From: Pseudomonadota bacterium
GTDB taxonomy: Bacteria > Pseudomonadota > Gammaproteobacteria > Xanthomonadales > Xanthomonadaceae
Direction: 5' to 3'
NCBI GenBank assembly: GCA_023390905.1
Contig: JAEWBY010000030.1
Coordinates: forward strand, 1-64,000
Length of the DNA stretch: 64,000 bases
Shown here: positions 16,538 through 28,400 of the stretch, piece after piece
Numbering within the stretch: the first letter of the stretch is position 1
Layout of the letters: each line of letters begins with the position of its first letter
Program-made: the position numbers and the translations under genes
Notes under the pieces: model-generated
What the model was told of the DNA's origin: nothing
The model's database searches: none
Seen by the model: the letters and a program-made list of their open reading frames with translations, nothing else

Positions 16538-16554
16538 CCACTGCACTGCAACGC
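16538..16554 (+). promoter_or_regulatory. Operator-like element with TGCAACGC half-site
   Basis: The sequence CCACTGCA-C-TGCAACGC lies about 35 bp before the PNGase A-like gene. Its right half is identical to that of a near-perfect palindrome upstream of the GH3 gene (61010-61026), with the same 1-bp spacer. A shared regulator binding site is possible but not proven. Confidence 0.4.
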
Positions 16555-16586
16555 AGTCATCGGAGCATCGCTCCGCGAGGTGCGCC

Positions 16587-18443
16587 ATGACGCTGCCGGT
16601 ACGCTCCTTCCTCCAGTCCGTGATCGGCGGCGTGCTGATCGCGGTGTTCGCACACACTGCCACCCTGCATGCGCAGAGCGCGCCCTCGCCAGCGCCACCG
16701 ATGAACCGCCTGTCGGTCGAGCCGCGCGTGCCGCGACTGGGCGTGACGCCGTGCGTGGTGGAACTGTTCCGCGACATCGGCACCGGCTACTACGCCGAAC
16801 CGGAGTTCGAGCCGGAATTCGAATACGCACCGCCGCCGGGGTGTCCGTGGCCGTGGGCCAAGGTGATCCTCAGCGTGGATTTCAGCGGGCCGGGCACCAC
16901 GCACATCGCCAACATCACCATCGGCCTGGGCGATGCCAGCCGCAGTCCTTTCATCTCCACGCGCCTGTTCGTCGGCGGTGCGCAGTTCAACGCGGGGCAG
17001 ACGCGCTGGCGCGTCGAACGCGATGCCACCGACTATGCGGCGCTGCTGCGCGTTCCGCGGCCCGGCTTCGCACGTGACACCGACATCTACTATCGCGATC
17101 CGAACTGGGAAGACGGCGCGCGCGCGACCGGCCGGCTGATCTTCTATCCGGCGACCACGCCGCAGGCCGCCGCACGGACGCCCGATGCGGTGCTGCCGAT
17201 GACCAGCGGCGCCGGCCACTTCGAAAACCTGCCGCGCAACATCGAGCGCGCGTACGTGGATGTGTATGCGCAGCTGCCGCGTTTCTGGTTCAGTTGCGTA
17301 CCCGACAACGCGGCCGCGAGCTGGCCTCTGCTGGTGCAGACACCGTTCGCGCCGGGTGACAACGACGGCACCTACGAGCCCGATTCGCAGGGTTGTGCGG
17401 GCAATGTCTACAAGGACGTCATCGTCTACATAGATGGTGAAGCCGCGGGCACCGCACCGCTGTATCCGTGGTTGAACAGCGACATCAACCGCTGGTTCGA
17501 GCGCAGTGTCGATGTGCCGGTGCCGACGCCGCAATCGATCAACCTGATGCCGCTGCGGATCGATCTGACGCCGTTCGCCGGCCGGCTGAGCAATGGTTCC
17601 GTCCACGACATCGCGGTGGAATTCGGCGATCCGATCGGATCGTTCCGCGGCAGCGTCATCACCGCCGCATTGCTGCTGCATCTGGACGAAGGCAGCACGC
17701 AGGTCACCGGCGCGGTGCTGCGCAACACCCTGCACGGCACGCTGCCGCAGGCGGCGACCACGCGCAACGAGTGGAACGTCAGCGGCAGTACGTTGACCGG
17801 CAACGTGGAGCGCAGCTATCGGCGCGCCTGGGAAATCGCCGGCTACGTCAACACCTCGCACGGCCGCATCGATACGACGGTCACGCAGGAACAGGTGTTC
17901 ACCCATGTGCAGGCCATCCGCCTCATCGGCTACGACAACTATCCGGCGCATACGTACGAACAGCGCGTGGATCTGGTCAGCGTCGCCGAAGGCAGCAGTC
18001 TGCGGCAGCAGGGCGGCACGGTGCTGGCGCTGGATCGCGTGCGCTATCACTACCCGCTGAAACTGTTCCTGCGCGCCAGCGGCGGCACCGGGCCGGACGG
18101 CGCCAACGACACCCACCTGACCAGCGCGCAGGCTTCGGTGGAGCAGGGCCATCACCAGACCACCGCCCACATGCGGCCGGCGGGCGCGTATGCCGACCGC
18201 GTATACGCCAATTTCGTCGGCAGCCGTGCGTTGCAGGCCGACGGCACCTCCACGGACTGGAAGGGCGCACGCAGCCACTACTTCAACGACAGCCTGGGCA
18301 GTTGCCATCGCGAACGGGTGACGTGGCAGCGCGACGTGCTGACCTCGCACACGCAGGGCAGTGGATGTCCGGACGGCGTCAACCGCGTGCGCGGCTTCGC
18401 CCATCCGGACGGGTCACCGGATGACGCCGGCTGGCTGCGCTGA
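16587..18443 (+). CDS. Secreted PNGase A-like protein (peptide-N-glycosidase family, PF12222-like)
   Basis: A 618-residue exported protein with a signal peptide of about 29 residues (cut near LHAQ/SAPSP). The stretch NVYKDVIVYIDGEAAGTAP, followed by PLRIDLTPFAGRLSNGSVHDIAVEF, matches the plant and fungal PNGase A core: a jelly-roll with IDLTPF and a display-of-ligand loop. Such enzymes release N-glycans from glycopeptides, which suits a glycan-scavenging bacterium. The C-terminal half is also beta-rich (FTHVQAIRLIGYDNYPAHTYEQRV) with several Cys. The start at ATG 16587 follows a G-rich leader and gives the expected signal peptide. Catalytic residues of this family are not firmly known to me, so activity is inferred from fold-level similarity. 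Confidence 0.72.
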   Translation: MTLPVRSFLQSVIGGVLIAVFAHTATLHAQSAPSPAPPMNRLSVEPRVPRLGVTPCVVELFRDIGTGYYAEPEFEPEFEYAPPPGCPWPWAKVILSVDFSGPGTTHIANITIGLGDASRSPFISTRLFVGGAQFNAGQTRWRVERDATDYAALLRVPRPGFARDTDIYYRDPNWEDGARATGRLIFYPATTPQAAARTPDAVLPMTSGAGHFENLPRNIERAYVDVYAQLPRFWFSCVPDNAAASWPLLVQTPFAPGDNDGTYEPDSQGCAGNVYKDVIVYIDGEAAGTAPLYPWLNSDINRWFERSVDVPVPTPQSINLMPLRIDLTPFAGRLSNGSVHDIAVEFGDPIGSFRGSVITAALLLHLDEGSTQVTGAVLRNTLHGTLPQAATTRNEWNVSGSTLTGNVERSYRRAWEIAGYVNTSHGRIDTTVTQEQVFTHVQAIRLIGYDNYPAHTYEQRVDLVSVAEGSSLRQQGGTVLALDRVRYHYPLKLFLRASGGTGPDGANDTHLTSAQASVEQGHHQTTAHMRPAGAYADRVYANFVGSRALQADGTSTDWKGARSHYFNDSLGSCHRERVTWQRDVLTSHTQGSGCPDGVNRVRGFAHPDGSPDDAGWLR

Positions 18444-18558
18444 TCGCGGAGTCGGGCGATCGCACGTGCGGGGACAAAGCGGGCTCAACCGTGACGGCCG
18501 TCGAGCATTTTAATAATCTGGGTTACGCTGGCGTTCCTCCCGCCCACAGGACCGCCGC

Positions 18559-19257
18559 GTGCTGTCATCTCCGCCGTCCGCGCCACGCGTCGCCATGGTC
18601 GAGGATGAGGACGAACTGAGAACCCTGCTCGTCGACGATCTGGTCGCGCGCGGGTATCCGGTGATCGGCCTGCCCAGCGCCGAGGCGCTGTACCGGTACA
18701 TGAGCGTGGAGGACGTGGACATCGTCGTGCTCGACATCGGGCTGCCGGGCGAGAGCGGCTTGACCGTGGCCTCGCACCTGCGGCAACTGGCGACGGTCGG
18801 CATCATCATGCTCACCGCGCGCCCCGGCCGGCGGACGATGGTGCAGGCGTTGGCCGAGGGGGCGGATCTGTTCCTCAGCAAGCCGGTGGATTACGACGTG
18901 CTGGCCGCGGCGATCACCCACCTGCATCGCCAATTGCAGCCGGCCACCGCAATGCCCGCGCAGGCCGTTTCGGCGTGGTCGCTGGCCGACGGCGGCTGGA
19001 CGCTCGTCGGCCCGGACGATCAGCGCGTGCCGCTCAGCGAATCGGAGCGTCGCGTGCTCGGCCTGCTGTTCGCACGGCCCGGCGCGCCGGTCGCGCGCAC
19101 CGCGCTGATCGAAGCGCTCACCGATCAGCCTTGGGACTTCGATCCGCACCGGCTCGACGTGCTGATCCACCGCCTGCGCTCGCGGGTGAGCCGCGTGTTC
19201 GCCCGGCCGTTGCCGCTGCGCGCGGTGCGCGGCACCGGATACCTGCTGACGCCCTGA
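18559..19257 (+). CDS. OmpR/PhoB-type response regulator
   Basis: A 232-residue regulator. The receiver domain occupies residues 10-120, with acidic pocket EDED (15-18), phosphoacceptor Asp59 (VVLDIGLPGESG), Thr in IIMLTARPG and Lys in LSKPVDYD. A winged-helix domain follows at residues 135-232, ending RLRSRVSRVF...LRAVRGTGYLLTP, the usual OmpR tail. The start is GTG at 18559. There is no adjacent kinase, so it is an orphan in this window. It sits directly upstream of the giant surface-protein operon, and three 10-bp direct repeats follow its stop codon. It probably controls that operon and may regulate itself through the same region. Confidence 0.9.
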   Translation: MLSSPPSAPRVAMVEDEDELRTLLVDDLVARGYPVIGLPSAEALYRYMSVEDVDIVVLDIGLPGESGLTVASHLRQLATVGIIMLTARPGRRTMVQALAEGADLFLSKPVDYDVLAAAITHLHRQLQPATAMPAQAVSAWSLADGGWTLVGPDDQRVPLSESERRVLGLLFARPGAPVARTALIEALTDQPWDFDPHRLDVLIHRLRSRVSRVFARPLPLRAVRGTGYLLTP

Positions 19258-19268
19258 ACCCCTCCCGG

Positions 19269-19298
19269 GTGAGGAATGGTGAGCTTCGGTGAGGCTCC
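19269..19298 (+). promoter_or_regulatory. Triple 10-bp direct repeat GGTGAG-N4, likely response-regulator site
   Basis: GGTGAGGAAT, GGTGAGCTTC and GGTGAGGCTC follow each other without gap. The core GGTGAG starts at 19269, 19279 and 19289, exactly one helical turn apart. OmpR-family regulators bind tandem direct repeats of this spacing. The element lies between the OmpR-type regulator and the giant surface-protein gene. Confidence 0.6.
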
Positions 19299-19479
19299 GT
19301 CATTGATGGTCGTCCCGTCGTAATCGAGACTTCGCGCACATCCAGCGCCCTCCGGGCCTGGCGGCGTCCCCGCGCAGGCGGTGACGCCTTCTTGCCATCA
19401 CCGGTCAGATTCCGCTGCGGTCGCCCGATCGCGGTGTGGGTAGGGCTGTTCCGGATGGTCTGTGCACAGGGGACAATCA

Positions 19480-22400
19480 GTGAACAAGCAAGCCGAACCG
19501 GCATCGACCGGGCAATCGCCGCGCAAGCGTGCCGAACAGGGGATCGATCAGCGTGGCCAGGGCGGCTTCCGGCGTGCATGGACCGGACTGCTGCTCGCCC
19601 TGATCACGCCCTGGGCGATGGCGGCGGATCTGCAGATCACCGACCTTTCGGACACTGATTACGACCCGACCCCGGCCGGCGGCCAGGTCATCTACAACGT
19701 CACCGTCGAAAACGGCGCGGCCGACACGGTCAACAACGCGGTGGTGATCTTCGATCTGCCGGCCGGCACGGTCGCCGGCACGCTGCCGGCGTTCTGCGCC
19801 GCCGATGCGGGCACGCCCACGCGCGTGGTCTGCACGATGGCGCCGCTGATCGGCACGCAGACTTCTTCCGGCCTGCCGGTGACGTTCCAGATCGGCGTCA
19901 ACACCGCCGGCCAGCAGCCGGTGCCGGTGACCATCCGCGGCGCGATCGGCTTTGCCAGCGGCCTGCCGGCGGCCTCCACGCCGATCACCTCGCTGGGCGC
20001 GGGCGATCCGTTCTTCGCCAGCGACAGCAACACCGCCAACAACCAGCGCGCCGAGATCACCACCCTCACCAGTTCGGGCGATCTGCGCCTGAGCAAGAGC
20101 GCCACGCCGGATCCGGTGATCGGCGGCGCCGAAGTGACCTACACGCTCACCGTCACCAACGACGGCCCCAGCGCTTCGTCGAACTTCCGCGTGGTCGATA
20201 CCCTGCCGGCCGCGGCCAGCTACGTCGCCAACAGCTTCAGCGGCGGCGGCTGGAGCTTCAACGCCGGCACGATGACGGCCACCCATGCCGGTTCGCTGGC
20301 GGTCGGCGCGAGCGCGAGCTTCCAGTTCCGCGCCCGCGTCAACGCCGGCACCGGCAACATCATCAACGCGGCCGTGGTGCAGGCGTCCGGCACGCCGGAT
20401 CCGAATCCGTCCAACGACAGCGCGCAGGTGAGCACGGCGGTGACCGCCGGCGCGGATCTGGCGCTGAGCAAATCGACGTCGCCGGCTCCGGCCATTTCCG
20501 GACAGAGCGTCACCTTCACCCTGACCGCGCGCAACCTCGGCCCGAGCGCCGCGCAGAACGTCACCGTCGTCGATCCGATGCCAGCCGGCTTCGTCATCAC
20601 CGGCGGCTCGGCGCCGGCCGGCTGGACCTGCGGCAACAACGCCGGCGACACCCAGCGCACCTGTACGCGCACGGCCGACATGCCGGCCGGCACGACCGAA
20701 ACCCTCACCATCGTCGCGACCGCGCCTTCGACCGGTCCGAACAGCGATGGCGATGTCACCAACTCGGCGGTGATCAGCGCCAGCACGCCGGATCCGAACG
20801 GTCCGCTGCTGGGCGTGAACAACAACATCGGCACCAGCACCTTCACCGTGCTGGCCGACGGCGCGGACCTGACCCTGAGCAAGACCAAGACGCCGGATCT
20901 GGTCGCCGCGTGGGATGGCATCGGCAGCGATGCCGACAGCCGCATGACCTCCACCATCCGCGTGCGCAACCTCGGCCCGCGCCAGGCCACCGGACGGGTG
21001 GAAGTGGTGGACGAACTCGCCGCCGGCGAGGAATTCCTGAGCGCCACCGGCGCATGGAACTGCGTGGCCGATGCCTACGCCGCGCCGCCCTCGCGCCAGC
21101 GCGTGACCTGCACCTACACCGGCACGCTGCCTCTGGCGGTCAACGCCTTTGCCTCGGATCTGCGGATCATCACCCGTGCGCGCGAATCCGGCAGCCTCAC
21201 CAACCAGGCGTGCACCGGCGGCAGCAACGGCACCCAGGAACCGCTGACCGCCGGCGGCATCAATCGCGATCCGGTCACCAGCAACGACTGCTCCGGCGCC
21301 GGCACGCGCACCACCACCGAGCGTGCGGATCTGCGCATCACCAAGCAGACCAATGGCCCCGGCGATGCCGACAACGTGCTGGCCGCCAACCAGAGCACGC
21401 TGACCTACACGCTCGTGGTCAGCAACATCGGTGAAGACGCCACCACCGGTGTGGTCGTCAACGATGACATCCCCGGCCACGTCACCGGCCGCACCGTCGT
21501 CACCGCCACCACCATTCCATCCGGCTGGACCTGTTCGACCGGCGCCTCGGTGGTCTGCCGCTCGGGCACCACCGCGCTCAATCCGGGCGCCAGCGCGACG
21601 ATCGTGCTGCAGGTGCAGCGCGCACTGTTCGACAGCGCCGGCAATGCGGCCACCACCTGCGGCGGCGTGGCGATCAGCAACGCGTTCTGCAACACGGCCG
21701 GCGTCGGCATCGATGCCTCGGTGCCCGGTTCGGTCGGCGAAATCGACAGCAGCAACAACAGCGCCTCGGACTGGGTGCGGATCGATCGCGTCGCCAACGT
21801 GCAGACCACGGCCAAGAACATCACCTCCGGCGCCACCGGCCAGGCCGGCGTCAACACGACCTACGTGATGTCCTACCGCAACCAGGGACCCTCGACGGTG
21901 CCCGGCGTGGTGTTCCGCGACGTGTTCACCATTCCGGCGCTCGATGCGGGCTTCGTGCTGGTGTCGGCCGTGCGCACCGGCGGCGGCACCACGACCTGTA
22001 CCGCGACCGCGGGCGCGGGCGTGACCGATACCGCGGCCGCGGGCGGACGTTCCTATGCCAATCCGACCGGCAGCCCGGCACAGGTAACCATCACCTGCGC
22101 GCCGCTGTCGTTGAACAACAACCAGACCGAAAGCCTGACCGTGGTGATCCGGCCGAACGTCAACGCGACCAACACCGGGCGCGCGTTCACCAACCTGGCC
22201 GACTTCTATTTCGATCGCAACAACGATGGCGTGGCCGATGCGGCCAGCGGCACCGACGCCAGCGGCAGCTTCGATTTCAACACCGACGGCAGCGCTGCCG
22301 ATGATCAGCGCAGCGCGACGCTGCCGTTCAACAGCGGCAGCGTGGATCTGCTGACCAACAAGGTCGACACCGGTTTTGCCGGCGGCATCGATCCGCTCGG

Positions 22401-25400
22401 CTATGACGCGGTGACGCCCGGCAACAACGTCATCACCTATCGCGTGCGCGTGACCAACAACGGCCCGTCGGTGGCGACCAACGTGCGCATCAGCGACACG
22501 CTGACCCCGCTGGCCGGCCGCAGCGTGCGCTTCCTCGGCGCGTCGGCCAGCACGGCCGGTCCGTTCGTCGAATCCGATTGCAGCATCACCTCCGGCAGCA
22601 ATCCGGCGCTCAACGCGCCGATGACCATCGACTGCGTGATGCCCGGCGCCGGCTTCTCCGGCAACCTGCCGGGCGTGATCGCCGCCAACAGCAGCGGCAC
22701 GATCTACCTGCGCTATCTGTACGAGACCGCGCCGGGTGCATCGGGCGACACCCTGCTGAACTCGGCCACGGCCAGCTCGGCCGAAACCGACACCAACCTG
22801 GCCAACAACACCGCCGATCAGGACACCACGATCCGTTCGCGCGCCGACATGGGCGTGTCCAAGACGATGGTGACGCTGGCGCCGAATGCGGATCCGTCCG
22901 TCGCGCTGCCGGCCACGGTGACCAGCGTCGCGCTGCGGCAGCCGTTCTATTACGTGATCGAAGCGGTCAACAACGGCCCCGGCGCGAGCCTTTCGCGCGA
23001 TCGCACCGGCAGCAGCCCGCTCAACGGCACCGGCACCGTGGTCACCGATACGCTGCCGGCCGGCGTGGTGATTACCGGCACCAGCACCTGGAGCAAGATC
23101 GGCCCGAATCCGGGCGGCGGCGAACAGCCCAACGGCAGCGGCAGTTGCGCGCGCAACGGCAGCACCATCACCTGCAACCTCGGCGACGTCACCGCCACCG
23201 GCCGCGTGCGCATCATCGTGCCCGCGCGCTGGGACACGTACCCCACCGGCGGCACCAGCACCAACAGCGCCACGGTCAAGACCGAGCAGGTCGACCCGGA
23301 ACCGGGCAACGACACCGTCAACGTGCCGCTGGCGGTGACCCGCTCGAGCCTGGCCGGCGTGGTGTTCGAGGATCGCGATCGCGCCGGCGCCAATGGCGGC
23401 ACGCGCCAGAGCGCGGCGGCCGAGCCGGCGATCGCCAACGTCACGATCACGCTGACCGGCACCGACGCCTACGGCAACGTCGTCAACCGCACGACCACCA
23501 CCGCCGCCAACGGCAGCTACAGCTTCGCCAACCTGTCGCCGTCCAATGGCGGTGGCTACACGCTGACGCAGACGCAGCCGAGCGCGTTCTCCAACGGACC
23601 GATCGATCCGCCGACCAGCGGCGCGGCCGCGCCTACGCTCGGCGGCACGTATGCCGCCGGTGCGCCGGACTCGACCTACACCGCCATTCCGGTGGGCGCC
23701 GACGACACCGGCACCGCGTACAACTTCCCGGAAGTGCGCCGGCCGTCGCTGTCGGGCTTCGTCTATGTCGATGCCAACTTCAACAACGTGCGCAACGCCG
23801 GCGACGGCGCGATCCCCGGCGCAACGGTGGAACTGCTCAACGCCGCCACCGGCACGGTCATCACCAGCACCGTCACCGACGTCAACGGCGCCTACAGCTT
23901 CACCAACCTGGATCCGCTGATCGTCTACACGCTGCGCCAGGCGCTGCCGACCGGCAATTACCGCAATCGCCCCACCGCGGTGAACCCGGGTCAGATCGGT
24001 GGCGCGCCCTGCGCCACCGGCTGTACGCCAGGCACCGCGATCAACGGCGATGCGGCCACCACCGATCGCATCAGCCAGATCGATCTGGGCAGCGGCGCCG
24101 ACGGCACGCAGTTCAACTTCGGCGAAGACGCCGTGGCCGGCATCTCCGGCAGCGTCTACGTCGATCGCAACGGCAATGGCGATTTCGACGCGGCCGACGC
24201 CGGCACGATCAACTCGCGCCCGAACGGCGGCCTGCAGGATGTCACCGTCACGCTGACCGGCGCGGGTATCGATGGCGTGTTCGGCAATGGCGATGATCCG
24301 GCGCCGGTCGTGATCCAGACCGATGCCAATGGCGCCTACCAGTTCACCGGACTGGTGGTGGGCCAGGCCTATCGCGTCACCGAGACGCAGCCGGCCGGCT
24401 ACGGCAACGGCAGCGAGCACACCGGCAACGTGATCGACATCGCCGCGCTGGCCTCGGTCGGCAGCACCGGCAACGACTTCGGCGAAACGCTGGCGTCGCT
24501 GGCCGGCGTGGTGTTCGAGGATTTCTCCGCCACCGCGGCCAACAACAACAACGGCGCGTTCAACGGCGGCGAGAATCCGATCGCCGGCGTCACCCTCACG
24601 CTGACCGGCACCGATCTGAACGGCAACGCGATCAACGCGACCGCGCAGACCGACGCCACCGGCGCATACGTGTTCACCGATCTGCTGCCGCCGCAGGGCG
24701 GCACCACCTACACGATCACCGAAACCCAGCCCACCGGCTACATCGATGGCCGCCACACGCCGGGCAATGCGAGCACGCCCGGCAGTGCGACCACGCCGAA
24801 CGTGATCGACGGCATCGCCGTGTCGGCCGGGCAGAACGCCACCGGATATCTGTTCGGTGAACTGGCCAATGCGATCATCAGCGGCACCGTGTACCTGGAT
24901 CGCGACAACGATGGCGATCAGGATGGCGGCGAACCCGGCATTCCCGGCGTCACCGTGGTCATCGAGGGCGCAGGCCCGGATGGCGTGTTCGGCAACGGCG
25001 ACGATCTGCCGCCGGTCACCCTGACCACAGGGCCCGATGGCAGCTACAGCTATGGCGGTGCGATCACCGGCCAGAACTACCGCATCGTCGAGACCCAGCC
25101 GAGCGGCCTGGCCGATGGCCTGGAGAACACCGACAACGGCATCGACATCGGCAACCTGCCGGCGAGCGGATCCAGCGGCAACGATTTCGGCGAACGCGCC
25201 GCATCGCTGTCGGGCAACGTGTGGCTGGACGCGAACAACAACGGCGTGCGCGATGCGGGCGAGAACGGCATCGCCGGCGTCAATGTCGCCCTGCCGGCCG
25301 GCACGCGCGACGTGCTCGGCCAGATCGTGGCCGCCGCGATCACCGACGCCAACGGCGACTATCGCTTCGATGATCTGCTGGCCGGCACCTATGCGGTGAC

Positions 25401-28400
25401 CGAGCAGATCGATCAGCCTGTGGTCAACGGCGTGACCACGCTCAACGGTGCGACCGTGGCCGGCAATGTCGGCGGCACGCCGAGCGGCACGGCCACGCCG
25501 GTCGCCACCACGCCCAGCGCGATCAATGGCATCGTGCTGCCGGCCGGCGGCGCTTCGGTGCAGAACAACTTCGGCGAAACCCTGCCGGTGTCGATCGCAG
25601 GCCGCGTGTTCTTCGATGCCGACAACGACGGCGCGCAGAACGGCGCATCGGAGACCGGCATCGAGAGCGTGACGATCCAGCTCACCGGCACCGATGATGC
25701 CGGCGCAGCGGTCTCGCTCAGCACCACCACCGACGCCAACGGCGATTTCCGTTTCGACGCATTGCGCCCGGGCGTCTACACGCTGACCGAGCCGCAGCAG
25801 CCCGACGGCACCAGCAACGGCCAGACCCGCGCCGGCCGCGTCGGTTCGACCGTCACCGGCACCGCCACGCCGATCACCACCGTGCCCAGCGCGATCAGTT
25901 CGATCGATCTGTCCACGCCGGGTGCGGCCTCGATCGACAACCTGTTCGGCGAGATTCCGCTCAACAGCGCGATCACGGGCCGCGTGTGGCGCGACCTCGA
26001 CAACGATGGCGTGATCGATGCGCAGGAAGAAGGCATCGCCACCGTCATCATCCGTCTGACCGGCACCGATCTGGCCGGCAACACCATCACCCGCGAGACC
26101 ACCACGCAGCCCGATGGCCGCTATGCCTTCACCGAACTGCCGCCGGGCACCTACACGCTGACCGAACCGGATCAGCCCGAAGGCACGCTCAACGGCATCA
26201 CCGTGCCCGGCAGCGCCGGCGGCACGGCGACCACGCCGGCCGTCACGCCGTCGGTGATCAGCGCGATCACCCTGGGCGTGGCCGCGAGCGCGGACAACAA
26301 CGACTTCGGCGAAATCCCGGTGGGCTCGATCGCCGGCCGCGTCTACAACGACGGCAACAACAACGGCGTGATCGACGGCAACGAACGCGGCTACGCGAAC
26401 GTCACCGTCGTGCTGACCGGCACCAATGATCTGGGCGAAGCGGTCAACGTCACGGTCACCACCGACAGCGAAGGCCGTTACCGGTTCGAGGATCTGCGCG
26501 CGGGCAACTACACCGTCACCGAACCCTCGCAGCCGCCGGAGACGCTCAACGGCATCACCAGCGCCGGCACCATCGGCGGCACGCCGGTGGGCACCGCCAC
26601 GCCGGTGGCGACCACGCCCTCGGCGATCAGCAGCATCGTGCTGCCGACCGGCGGCGAGTCGATCGACAACAACTTCGGCGAGATCGGCGATTCGCCGGAT
26701 CTGGTGGTCACCAAGTCCGCCACGCCGGTGACGTTCACCGTCAACAACATCGGCACCTACACCATCCGCGTGCGCAACAGCGGGCAGCAGCCGAGCAACG
26801 GCCAGTACGTCGTCGACGATCGCCTGCCGACCGGCCTGAGCCTGGCGTCCACGCCGATCGGCGAGGGCTGGATCTGCACCGGCGACGTCGGCGCCGATCG
26901 CTTCCGCTGCACCAGCACGGTCGAACTGGCGCCCGGCGCGATCGCCGGCAACATCACCGCGCGCGTGCAGGTCGCCGCGTCGGCGGCCACGGCATCGCCG
27001 GTGCACAACGTGGTGATGGTCGAAGGCGGCGGCGAGAACGAATTCCGCACGCCGACGCCGGACGAACGCAGCGCCTTCGAAGGCAACCGCGAGGATCTGC
27101 CGGTCTGCGATCCGGCGATCACGCAGAACGCCTGCCGCCTACCGACCGCCGTGCAGTTGTCGGCCTCGGTCTCGGGCACGGTGTGGTTCGATCAGGGCAG
27201 CGACTTCGGCGCGATCGATGGCGGTGATCGCCGTCTGTCCGGCTGGATCGTCGAAGTGATCGATGCCAATGGCCAGCAGGTCGGCACCGCCACGACCGGA
27301 CCGGACGGCAGCTATTCCATCGCCGATCAGGTGCCGGGCGTACCGCTGGCCATCCGCTTCCGCGAGCCGGGCACCAACGTGGTGTGGGGTTGGCCGGTCA
27401 ACGGCGACACCCGCGGCGCGACGCCCGCGCCGTGCGATGCGACCAGCGCAATGGCCAACGGCACGGCCAGTTCGTGCGCGAGCAGCGAAGGCGGCAGCAC
27501 GCATCTGTCGGTGGTGCTGGCGCCGGGCGCGAACCTGCCGCAGCAGAGCCTGCCGCTGAATCCGGGCGGCGTGGTCTACGACGCGACCAGCCGCAACCCG
27601 GTGCCGGGTTCGCGGGTGACGCTGTCGCCGATCGGCACCTGCGCCGGTTACGCACCGCAGCAGCACCTGCTCAATGCAGCGCTCGGCGGATATGCGTTCG
27701 ACGGTGAATCAGCTTCGATGACGGTCGGCAACGACGGCTTCTACCAGTTCCTGATGGGACCGGACGCGCCGGCCTCGTGCCGCTTCCGCATCGCGGTGAT
27801 CCCGCCGGCCGGCTATCAGTTCGAGTCGACGATGATCCCGTCCGAGCAGGGCGCGCTGACGCCGCCGGCCACGCCGGGCGTGGGCCATCCGGTGCAGGGC
27901 AACGCGACCGCGCCGACCGGACCGGTGGGCACCGATACCGCGTACTACCTCGAGGTGTCGCTGGGCTCGGCGCTGGCCGCGCCGGTGCACAACCACATCC
28001 CGCTGGATCCGCAGATCGCGCCGGGCCTGATCATCACCAAGACCGGTGATCGCAAGACCGTGGAAGTCGGTGACAGCCTGGTCTACACGATCACGATCCG
28101 CCAGACCGCCGGCACCGCGATGGGCACGGTCAACGTGATCGATCGCCTGCCGCATGGCTTCACCTTCATCGACGGCACCGCGCGTGTCGATGGTGCGGGC
28201 ATCGCCAATCCGCGCGGCAAGCCCGGTCCGGTGCTGGTGTTCGATGTCGGCCCGCTCGCGGTCGGCGCGCAGAAGACGCTCACCTATCGCGTGCGCGTGG
28301 GCGTCGGCAGCCAGCAGGGCGACGGCATCAATCGCGCGCGCGCCTTCGGTTGCTCGATCACCGGCGGCTGCGTGGACGGCGACTCGCTGACCGCCTACCC

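Noticed and set aside
19477..27006. A 2509-codon antisense open frame opposite the giant surface protein
   Set aside because: Its translation is Arg/His/Ala/Gly/Val-rich with no domain, and it mirrors the codon pattern of the real gene. Long antisense frames are expected in GC-rich repetitive coding DNA.
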